A stretch of 12,669 nt of DNA. Origin: Gammaproteobacteria bacterium (GTDB lineage: Bacteria > Pseudomonadota > Gammaproteobacteria > PS1 > Pseudothioglobaceae). A program made the translations under genes and the position numbers. The stretch spans positions 1,233 through 13,901 of the forward strand of contig JAQRMT010000033.1 in NCBI GenBank assembly GCA_028599035.1. Direction: 5' to 3'. A model generated the notes under the pieces. That model saw only the letters and a list, made by a program, of their open reading frames with translations, searched no databases and was not told the DNA's origin. Shown here in pieces: positions 1 through 5,557 of this stretch. Positions within the stretch are counted from its first letter, which is position 1; the number at the start of each line of letters is the position of its first letter.

Positions 1-593
1 ATTTACAACATTTAAAAAATACAATAGATAGATTTCAGCCCGATCTGGTGTCGGATCACTTGAGTTGGTCGAGTATTGGTGGTAACTATTTGCACGATTT
101 GTTGCCGTTGCCCTATACGCAGGCTACACTGAACCATTTTTCTGACAAAGTTAAAGCCACCCAAGATTTTTTAGGGCGACAAATTTTGATAGAAAATCCA
201 TCCTCTTATTTACAATTTAGCGTTTCAAATATACCTGAATGGGAATTTTTTGCCAGTTTGCCGAGTTTGTGTGGCTGTGGTTTGCTGCTTGATGTTAATA
301 ATATTTATGTAAGTTGTGTAAATCACCATTATCAAGCCAATGATTATTTAGGGGTGATTGACAAGGCGGATGTTGGCGAGATTCATTTGGCGGGTTATAC
401 TGAAAAACACTTGCCACAGGGGCGAATTTTGATTGATGACCATTCTAAAAAAGTCAGCGATGAAGTTTGGGATTTGTATCAAACAACACTACAAAAGATG
501 GGTAATAAGCCGACCTTGATTGAGTGGGACACCGATATTCCTGATTTGTCTATATTGCTGGATGAGGCAGAAAAAGCACAGGCGGTGCTTTGA
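1..593 (+). CDS. bufB: BufB-type DUF692 (MNIO) multinuclear iron enzyme, 5' end missing
   Basis: This is the C-terminal two thirds of a DUF692 protein, the family of multinuclear non-heme iron oxidative enzymes that modify cysteines in ribosomal peptides (MbnB, BufB). The frame is open from base 3 with no stop, and homology-like sequence begins before the GTG at 48, so the gene starts left of the window. About 196 residues are visible; the family is usually about 280. Family landmarks in order are PDLVSDHLSW, DLLPLPYT, the metal-ligand region IENPSSY, LDVNNIYVSCVNH, EIHLAGY, DDHSKKV and LIEWDTDIP. The His, Glu, Asn and Asp positions expected to bind iron therefore look intact. The stop overlaps the bufC start by one base (TGATG), so the two are translationally coupled. 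The bufC and DoxX neighbours point to a bufferin/Gig operon rather than methanobactin. The family call is firm; the exact substrate is inferred. Confidence 0.88.
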   Translation, partial: LQHLKNTIDRFQPDLVSDHLSWSSIGGNYLHDLLPLPYTQATLNHFSDKVKATQDFLGRQILIENPSSYLQFSVSNIPEWEFFASLPSLCGCGLLLDVNNIYVSCVNHHYQANDYLGVIDKADVGEIHLAGYTEKHLPQGRILIDDHSKKVSDEVWDLYQTTLQKMGNKPTLIEWDTDIPDLSILLDEAEKAQAVL

Positions 594-1141
594 TGCTTAA
601 ACAACTACAAGAAGCATTTTATCAAGATATTTTAACGCCCAGTGAGGCTAAAAATTATCAAGACAACGGTAATTTTACGGGCATTGACTTAATACAAATT
701 TATCATCACCAGTATTTTATGAGTTTGACCGAGGGTCTAGCAAAGACTTATTCCTGCGTTAAACGCCTGGTAGGCGAAAATTTTTTTAAATCTCTAGCGA
801 CAGATTTTATCAAAACTCAACCATCAAAAACACCCAATATTATTGATTATGGAGAGGCATTTTCAATCTTTATTGCACAACATCCGCATTGCCAAGATAT
901 GCCCTATTTAATTGATATGGCAAAGTTTGAGAGACTTTATGAACGCTGTTATTTTTCCACAGATGCCATTTTTTTTATGTGTTCGGACTATCCGATTATT
1001 AAAATTTGGCAGTTGAATGAAAATAGTACACAATTGGACTTGTTCATGGGTGGAGATTGCCTTAAAATTCACAAAAAAAGCGGCAAAGTCGTTGTCGAAA
1101 AAATTACAAAACAGGTATACAACAATGAACAAAATAATTAA
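593..1141 (+). CDS. bufC: BufC-type DUF2063 partner protein, C-terminally short
   Basis: This is a DUF2063 protein, the partner that helps the DUF692 enzyme bind and modify its peptide substrate; older annotations call the domain a putative DNA-binding domain. The N-terminal helical domain (about residues 3-100) shows IYHHQYFMSLTEGLAKTY, RLVGENFF, IIDYGEAF and PYLIDMAKFERLYER, all typical. The second domain starts normally (CSDYPIIKIWQL) but the protein ends at 182 residues, just after KKSGKVVVEKIT. Family members usually run to about 240-270 residues, so the last part of the second domain is absent. The ATG at 593 is chosen because it overlaps the bufB stop by one base; a TTG at 590 is also in frame. 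The 3' end overlaps the DoxX start by 17 bases. Whether it is functional is uncertain because of the missing tail. Confidence 0.82.
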   Translation: MLKQLQEAFYQDILTPSEAKNYQDNGNFTGIDLIQIYHHQYFMSLTEGLAKTYSCVKRLVGENFFKSLATDFIKTQPSKTPNIIDYGEAFSIFIAQHPHCQDMPYLIDMAKFERLYERCYFSTDAIFFMCSDYPIIKIWQLNENSTQLDLFMGGDCLKIHKKSGKVVVEKITKQVYNNEQNN

Positions 1142-1586
1142 CTTATACAATGCATTTTTTACTTTTATTTATCGATACAGCACCGATATTTTTAAATTAT
1201 TTACACGCATTTATGTGGCGGATGCGTTTTTTAGAGCTGGGTTAACAAAGCTTGGAAGTTGGGATTCAGAGATGCCTTTTTTGTCTTCAGGAGCACAATA
1301 TCTATTTGAAAATGAATATCAAGTGCCAATTATTTCTTGGGAATTGGCGGCCTATTTAGGCACAGCAGCAGAATTAATCTTGCCTATATTTTTGCTATTA
1401 GGTCTGTTCGGCAGAATAGCAGCCATTGAGTTATTTTTATTTAACATTATTGCAGTTATTTCCTATCCAATAATTTGGTCAGGTGGATTTTATGATCATA
1501 AACTTTGGGGCATAATGTTGTTAGTGAGTATTATTTATGGGCCAGGTAAATTTTCTGCGGATAGGTTTATTTTTAAAGAAAAGTGA
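1125..1586 (+). CDS. DoxX-family integral membrane protein of the buf/gig operon
   Basis: This is a 153-residue DoxX-family membrane protein. The family signature is clear: RIYVADAFFRAGLTKLGSW near the N-terminus, LFENEYQVPIIS, then hydrophobic helices containing AAELILPIFLLLGLFGRIAAIELF and IIAVISYPIIW. It ends with a short LWGIMLLVSIIYGPGKFSADR segment. Four membrane helices are expected. The frame is open upstream to 1017, but the ATG at 1125 is preferred because the DoxX similarity begins just after it and AGG lies 9 bases upstream. It starts inside the last 17 bases of bufC and is co-transcribed with it. In Caulobacter-type gig operons a DoxX protein is the fourth gene (gigD) after the peptide, DUF692 and DUF2063 genes, which is the same order as here. 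Its biochemical role there is not settled; an electron-transfer or redox role at the membrane is only a guess. The stop lies 4 bases from the convergent tadA stop. Confidence 0.85.
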   Translation: MNKIINLYNAFFTFIYRYSTDIFKLFTRIYVADAFFRAGLTKLGSWDSEMPFLSSGAQYLFENEYQVPIISWELAAYLGTAAELILPIFLLLGLFGRIAAIELFLFNIIAVISYPIIWSGGFYDHKLWGIMLLVSIIYGPGKFSADRFIFKEK

Positions 1587-1590
1587 GCGC

Positions 1591-2049
1591 CTATCTTCGA
1601 TTTTTAAAAAACTGTTGCAAGCGTTGCTTGCACTCATCTGCAAGTATGCCACCTTGAGCTTCAATAGAATGGTTAAAACAGTGGCTATTTGAGAGGTCTT
1701 GACAAGAGCCACAAACGCCAGTTTTTTTGTCATAAGCACCGAAAATGATGTGTGATACTCGTGCATGGATCATCGCCCCTAAGCACATGGTGCAAGGTTC
1801 AAGAGTAACATAGAGTGTGGTGTTTGGTAGGCGATAATTGCCCAATGTTTCACCTGCTTTGCGTAGCAGTTGTATTTCGGCGTGGGCGGTTGGGTCATTG
1901 CTTGAGATAGGCTGATTATGCGCACTGGCAATTAATTCCCCATCCCGCACTAAAACTGCACCTACTGGAACTTCGCCCAGTTTTTCAGCAAGCAAGGCTT
2001 GCTGAATGGCGAGTTTCATCCATTTTTCATTTGGCGATAGCTTTGTCAT
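1591..2049 (-). CDS. tadA: tRNA-specific adenosine deaminase TadA
   Basis: TadA deaminates the wobble adenosine 34 of tRNA-Arg(ACG) to inosine in the cytoplasm and is normally essential. The zinc site is complete: H56-A-E58, with E58 as the proton shuttle, and P85-C86-T-M-C89. The region E26-VPVGAVLVRDGELIA-S42 and the helix after the HAE motif are typical. It is 152 residues from the chosen ATG at 2049. An in-frame start at 2079 (MWHLRQINKR) would overlap the upstream gene and adds residues not seen in the family, so it was not used. The start is 7 bases after the cytochrome stop, and the gene closes the guaA operon; guaA followed by tadA is a familiar arrangement in gammaproteobacteria. Its last codons contain a hairpin and T-run that may act as the operon terminator. 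Confidence 0.95.
   Translation of the reverse strand: MTKLSPNEKWMKLAIQQALLAEKLGEVPVGAVLVRDGELIASAHNQPISSNDPTAHAEIQLLRKAGETLGNYRLPNTTLYVTLEPCTMCLGAMIHARVSHIIFGAYDKKTGVCGSCQDLSNSHCFNHSIEAQGGILADECKQRLQQFFKNRR
1602..1632 (-). terminator. possible intrinsic terminator inside the tadA 3' end
   Basis: On the - strand a perfect 7-bp stem, TGCAAGC/GCTTGCA with a 3-base loop (1616-1632), is followed after ACAG by six T and then A5. It lies wholly within the last codons of tadA. The stem is short and the spacer before the T-run is longer than ideal, so terminator activity is plausible but not certain. In the + direction no T-run follows, so it would not stop doxX transcription. Confidence 0.4.
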
Positions 2050-2056
2050 TCTTTTA

Positions 2057-2509
2057 TTAATCTGCCTTAAATGCCACATGACATGCGAGACAATTTTTCA
2101 TCAATATCCCTGTGAATTCTGCCAAACTTGCCATGTCCTCTGTGTCGCCTTCGTCAATTTCTTCTGCATTAATAATTAACTCTTCAAACATCATGTGTGT
2201 TGGGCCACCAATTTGTTCAAATGATACGGGCGTTTTGTCTTTGATGGATTGAGGGGTCGCTCTTGCCATTCGATTGCCAGAGTACCGTGCCGCTTTAATA
2301 ATCATTGCTTTATCATTCATTCCGATGCCCATCATAATTTGTTGGACGCTCGTTAGCATTTGCCTCATTTCGCTTAAAAATATCGCTTTTTCTTCATTAT
2401 TAAGGCCTAGATTGTATCTTTTATCATGATTTTTTATTTGAATTTCTTTGGAATTAACAGAAGTGCTACATATAAGTAATAATAGCGATACTAAAATATA
2501 TTTATTCAT
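2057..2509 (-). CDS. exported class II c-type cytochrome (cytochrome c'/c556-like)
   Basis: This is a 150-residue protein with an N-terminal signal peptide: positively charged MNKY, a hydrophobic core to about residue 17, and likely signal peptidase I cleavage after VNS20. Near the C-terminus it has a single heme-binding motif, C140-L-A-C143-H144, followed by VAFK. A lone CxxCH at the very C-terminus behind a mostly helical chain is the layout of class II cytochromes (c' and c556), four-helix bundles in the periplasm. A Met-rich first helix (EMRQMLTSVQQIMMGIGM) could give a sixth ligand, as in c556. The partner and electron path are not visible. It sits 21 bases after guaA and 7 before tadA, so it is probably translated from the same mRNA, an odd place for a periplasmic redox protein. 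The start ATG has only a weak AAGAAAA-type ribosome site. Family assignment is good, function open. Confidence 0.75.
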   Translation of the reverse strand: MNKYILVSLLLLICSTSVNSKEIQIKNHDKRYNLGLNNEEKAIFLSEMRQMLTSVQQIMMGIGMNDKAMIIKAARYSGNRMARATPQSIKDKTPVSFEQIGGPTHMMFEELIINAEEIDEGDTEDMASLAEFTGILMKNCLACHVAFKAD

Positions 2510-2530
2510 TTCTTTTTCTTGTGTTGGTGG

Positions 2531-4105
2531 TTATTCCCATTCGATGGTGGCAGGGGGTTTGCCTGAGATGTCGTAAACCACACGAGAGATGCGTGAGATT
2601 TCGTTCATAATGCGGTTGGAGACCAAGTCTAGAAAATCATAAGGCAGGTGTGCCCAACGAGCGGTCATAAAGTCAATGGTTTCAACAGCGCGTAGCGCTA
2701 TGACAAAATCATAGCGGCGTTCGTCGCCTGTTACACCTACTGATTTAATCGGCAAAAACACGGCGAAGGCTTGATTGACTTTATCGTAAAGGTCGTGGTT
2801 GTAAAGTTCTTGCATAAAAATAGCATCGGCTTCACGCAGAATATCGGCGTATTCTTGTTTGACTTGACCCAAAATACGAACCCCTAAGCCTGGCCCTGGA
2901 AAGGGGTGGCGATAGAGCATATGTGCAGGGATGCCGAGTTTCACGCCTATGGTGCGCACTTCGTCTTTGAACAGTTCCTTTAGTGGCTCAACCAATTTAA
3001 AGGCTAAGTCTTCGGGCAAGCCCCCAACATTGTGGTGAGATTTAATGACTTTGGCTTTGCCCGAAGCAGCGCCTGCTGATTCAATTACATCTGGGTAGAT
3101 GGTGCCCTGCGCTAGGAATTTAATATCATCAAGATTGCGCGCCTCTTCTTCAAAGACCTCAATAAAGGCGTGACCGATGATTTTGCGTTTTCTCTCAGGG
3201 TCATTTTCATTTGCTAAAGCATTGTAGAATTTTTGTTGAGCATTGGCACGGATGACTTTCACCCCCATATTATCGGCAAAGGTTTTCATCACTTCGTCGC
3301 CTTCGTTGAGACGCAATAAACCATTATCGACAAATACGCAAGTCAGTTGGTCGCCAATGGCCTCGTGAAGAAGGGCTGCCACCACAGAAGAATCAACCCC
3401 ACCTGAAAGCCCTAACAAGACATTGTCATTGCCAATTTGGCTTTTTAGGTTTTGGATTAAATCTGAGATGATGTTGTCTGTTGTCCAGTTTTTTTCACAA
3501 TCACAAATACCAGTAACAAACCGTTCTAAGATATGCCTTCCTTGTTTGGTGTGGGTTACTTCTGGGTGAAATTGCAAGCCATAATAGTGTTTTTCGACAT
3601 TAGCAAATCCAGCTATATCACAGTTATCTGTAGAGGCAATCAGCTTAAATCCATTTGGTAATTGCTTGACTTCAATGCCATGACTCATCCACACATCTAA
3701 CAAACCATGACCTTCATTGCTGATTTCATCACTAATATCGCTGAGTAAGGGGGAGTGATTGCGGGCACGAACTTTGGCAAAACCGTATTCGTGCTTGTCC
3801 GCTGAGATGGCTTGCCCGCCGAGTTGCGTAGCCATGGTTTGCATACCATAGCAGATACCTAGTATTGGCACACCCAAATCAAACACAATTTGTGGCGCTC
3901 TGGCGGAATTATCTAGCGTAACGGTGTCAGGACCACCTGACAGGATAATGCCTTTTGGGTTGAAATTCTTGATAAAATTGTCATCAACATCATAAGGAAA
4001 GCATTCGCAATAAATGCCAATTTCACGCACTCGCCGTGCAATGAGTTGTGTGTATTGCGAGCCGAAATCAAGAATAAGGATTCTATCGTGGTGAATATTT
4101 GTCAT
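2531..4105 (-). CDS. guaA: GMP synthase (glutamine-hydrolysing)
   Basis: GuaA converts XMP, ATP and glutamine to GMP, the last step of guanine nucleotide synthesis. At 524 residues it is full length (E. coli 525). The class I glutamine amidotransferase domain occupies about residues 7-200, with catalytic C85 (GICYGMQ), H180 and E182 (LQFHPEVTHT). The ATP pyrophosphatase domain follows, with the P-loop SGGVDSS at 234-240, and the C-terminal dimerisation domain ends in the usual PATIEWE. No substitution in key residues is seen. It is first in a three-gene - strand unit with the cytochrome and tadA. guaB is not beside it. It is divergent from lptG with only 36 bases between the start codons, and it has no clear Shine-Dalgarno. 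A weak TATTAA-like -10 lies five bases before its ATG. Confidence 0.98.
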   Translation of the reverse strand: MTNIHHDRILILDFGSQYTQLIARRVREIGIYCECFPYDVDDNFIKNFNPKGIILSGGPDTVTLDNSARAPQIVFDLGVPILGICYGMQTMATQLGGQAISADKHEYGFAKVRARNHSPLLSDISDEISNEGHGLLDVWMSHGIEVKQLPNGFKLIASTDNCDIAGFANVEKHYYGLQFHPEVTHTKQGRHILERFVTGICDCEKNWTTDNIISDLIQNLKSQIGNDNVLLGLSGGVDSSVVAALLHEAIGDQLTCVFVDNGLLRLNEGDEVMKTFADNMGVKVIRANAQQKFYNALANENDPERKRKIIGHAFIEVFEEEARNLDDIKFLAQGTIYPDVIESAGAASGKAKVIKSHHNVGGLPEDLAFKLVEPLKELFKDEVRTIGVKLGIPAHMLYRHPFPGPGLGVRILGQVKQEYADILREADAIFMQELYNHDLYDKVNQAFAVFLPIKSVGVTGDERRYDFVIALRAVETIDFMTARWAHLPYDFLDLVSNRIMNEISRISRVVYDISGKPPATIEWE

Positions 4106-4126
4106 AATGATTAATAATTCTATTTT
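4099..4126 (+). promoter_or_regulatory. candidate lptG promoter in the guaA-lptG divergent gap
   Basis: TTGTCA (4099-4104, five of six to the -35 consensus) and TATTTT (4121-4126, four of six to the -10) are 16 bases apart. They would start RNA at about 4133, giving a leader of roughly 9 bases before the lptG ATG. The -35 overlaps the guaA start codon on the other strand, so the two divergent units probably influence each other. This call rests on consensus matching only. Confidence 0.4.
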
Positions 4127-4141
4127 AAGAACTGTATTTTA

Positions 4142-5224
4142 ATGAAAATCCTAGACCGCTACCTTACTAAAACACTACTCTTTTACACTTTAGCTGTGAT
4201 GGCAGTTTGGGTGGGTGTTTATGCGTTGTTTAATTTTATTGATGAGATTGATTTAATCGGACAACAAGACTATACGCTTTTATCAGCAGTGATTTATGTG
4301 GTGGCAGATTTACCTGCGATTATTTATTCGCATTCTTCGGTGATTATATTGCTAGGCTGTTTACTGGGCTTGGGGCATTTAGCTGCCACCTCTCAATTAA
4401 TTGTTATCCGAGGGTGCGGGGTGTCTATTATGAAAATTGCTCAAAAAGTGGTCAATGTTGCGCTGATGTTCATTTTTGTGGTGATTTTGTTAGGCGAGTT
4501 TATTGCGCCAATAACCACACAGTATGCTGATTCTTATAAGGCAAAAGCATTGGGAAGAAGCGTGTCTACCAGTAGTCAGAAAGGGTTTTGGCTTAAAAAT
4601 GGCAATACCATTATTAATGTTAAGAAAAAATTTGATAGCAGTGTATTTGGTGATGTAACCTTAATTCAGTTAGACAAAAATCATCAACTAGAGGCGGTTC
4701 TTTATACTGATAAGGCTATATTTGATGATAATGATTTAAATCTTGGGAATACTAAGCATTATCAACTTAGTCAAACTGAAAAATTTACAGACATTCAATT
4801 GAAAAATCATCAAGAATATACCACCAAAGTTTCATTTGACCAAACTGCAATCGAAGCATTAGAAAAAGACCCTAAGGAGCTACCTAGTTGGGAATTGTAT
4901 CAACATATTGGTTTTCTTGCAGACAATAATTTAACCTCACAAGCCTTTGAAGTTGAGCTGTATAAACGCATGGTCAGGCCTGTTACCTTGATTGCAATGT
5001 TGCTACTTTCGATGTTGTTTATTTTTGGTTCGCTCAGAGACGCAACTTTAGGTAAAAAGATATTTTTAGGCGTTATTATTAGTTTATTTTTTGAATTATC
5101 TTCGCGTATTGGTAGTGTCATATCGTTGCGCTTTGATTATGACCCATTGTTTAGTGTATCTGCACCAACGCTAGTGGTCTTGGCAATTGCCTTATTTTTA
5201 TTAAAAAAGAAATCAACAAGGTAA
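4142..5224 (+). CDS. lptG: LPS export ABC transporter permease LptG
   Basis: LptG is one of the two inner-membrane permease subunits of LptB2FG, which extracts lipopolysaccharide from the membrane and passes it to the LptC/LptA bridge. At 360 residues the protein matches the E. coli length. It starts with the family motif ILDRYLTKTLL, then IDEIDLIGQQDYTLLSAVIYV and LLGCLLGLGHLAATSQLIVIRGCG; the last part is the coupling-helix region that contacts LptB. Hydrophobic segments lie at about 12-35, 50-75 and 98-122. A soluble stretch of about 125-270 should be the periplasmic beta-jellyroll, and three helices follow to about residue 355. LptF, usually the preceding gene, is absent; the neighbour is divergent guaA. 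Lengths of LptF and LptG are similar, but the DRY motif and the DE-x-D-L-I-G-Q context favour LptG. It appears to begin the seven-gene + strand run. Confidence 0.92.
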   Translation: MKILDRYLTKTLLFYTLAVMAVWVGVYALFNFIDEIDLIGQQDYTLLSAVIYVVADLPAIIYSHSSVIILLGCLLGLGHLAATSQLIVIRGCGVSIMKIAQKVVNVALMFIFVVILLGEFIAPITTQYADSYKAKALGRSVSTSSQKGFWLKNGNTIINVKKKFDSSVFGDVTLIQLDKNHQLEAVLYTDKAIFDDNDLNLGNTKHYQLSQTEKFTDIQLKNHQEYTTKVSFDQTAIEALEKDPKELPSWELYQHIGFLADNNLTSQAFEVELYKRMVRPVTLIAMLLLSMLFIFGSLRDATLGKKIFLGVIISLFFELSSRIGSVISLRFDYDPLFSVSAPTLVVLAIALFLLKKKSTR

Positions 5225-5226
5225 AA

Positions 5227-5230
5227 AAGG
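5227..5230 (+). promoter_or_regulatory. ribosome binding site of clpS
   Basis: AAGG lies 7 bases before the clpS ATG. It is one of the few well-placed Shine-Dalgarno sequences in the + strand run and fixes the start at 5238. Confidence 0.6.
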
Positions 5231-5237
5231 TATCGTA

Positions 5238-5537
5238 ATGTTAGAAACATCCACTAAAACAGCAAAGCCAAAACTTAAAAAACCCAAGCGATTTCAGGTG
5301 TTTCTACTGAACGATGATTACACTGCCATGGATTTTGTTGTTGAAGTTTTACAACAATTTTTTGCTAAAACCGAGGAAACCGCACACGCTATTATGCTTA
5401 AAATCCACATTGATGGTGAGGGCGCGTGCGGTATTTATTCACACGATGTGGCACAAACAAAAGTATCACAGGTCATCGATTTTGCCCGAAAGAATGAACA
5501 ACCATTAATGTGTGTTATTCGTGAATTAGATGTGTAA
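5238..5537 (+). CDS. clpS: ATP-dependent Clp protease adaptor ClpS
   Basis: ClpS is the N-end-rule adaptor: it binds proteins with N-terminal Leu, Phe, Trp or Tyr and hands them to ClpAP. The protein has 99 residues. The substrate pocket is intact: N25-D26-D27-Y-T followed by AMDFV (E. coli N34-D35-D36-x-T-P-M), and His57 in KIHIDGEG, equivalent to E. coli H66. The N-terminal 17 residues are a flexible Lys-rich extension of the kind threaded into the ClpA pore. A second conserved stretch is CGIYSHDVAQTKVSQV. It lies 13 bases after lptG and about 20 before clpA, the usual clpS-clpA pairing. Confidence 0.97.
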   Translation: MLETSTKTAKPKLKKPKRFQVFLLNDDYTAMDFVVEVLQQFFAKTEETAHAIMLKIHIDGEGACGIYSHDVAQTKVSQVIDFARKNEQPLMCVIRELDV

Positions 5538-5545
5538 AGGTCTCG

Positions 5546-5551
5546 TATAAT
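5546..5551 (+). promoter_or_regulatory. -10 box six bases before the clpA ATG
   Basis: A perfect TATAAT ends six bases before the ATG at 5558, so transcription from it would begin at or next to the start codon. No convincing -35 is seen at 16-18 bases upstream. The nearest Shine-Dalgarno-like AAAGG (5536-5540) is 17 bases from the ATG, too far to be optimal. Confidence 0.4.
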
Positions 5552-5557
5552 AATGTG

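Noticed and set aside
1017..1124. Longer DoxX start upstream of 1125
   Set aside because: The added 36 residues are Lys-rich, lie in bufC coding sequence and are unlike the family N-terminus.
908..1150. Reverse ORF across the bufC 3' end
   Set aside because: It is antisense to well-recognised bufC, has no protein family features and starts within the bufC/doxX overlap.
2050..2079. Longer TadA start at 2079
   Set aside because: It would overlap the cytochrome gene and add ten residues before the normal TadA N-terminus.
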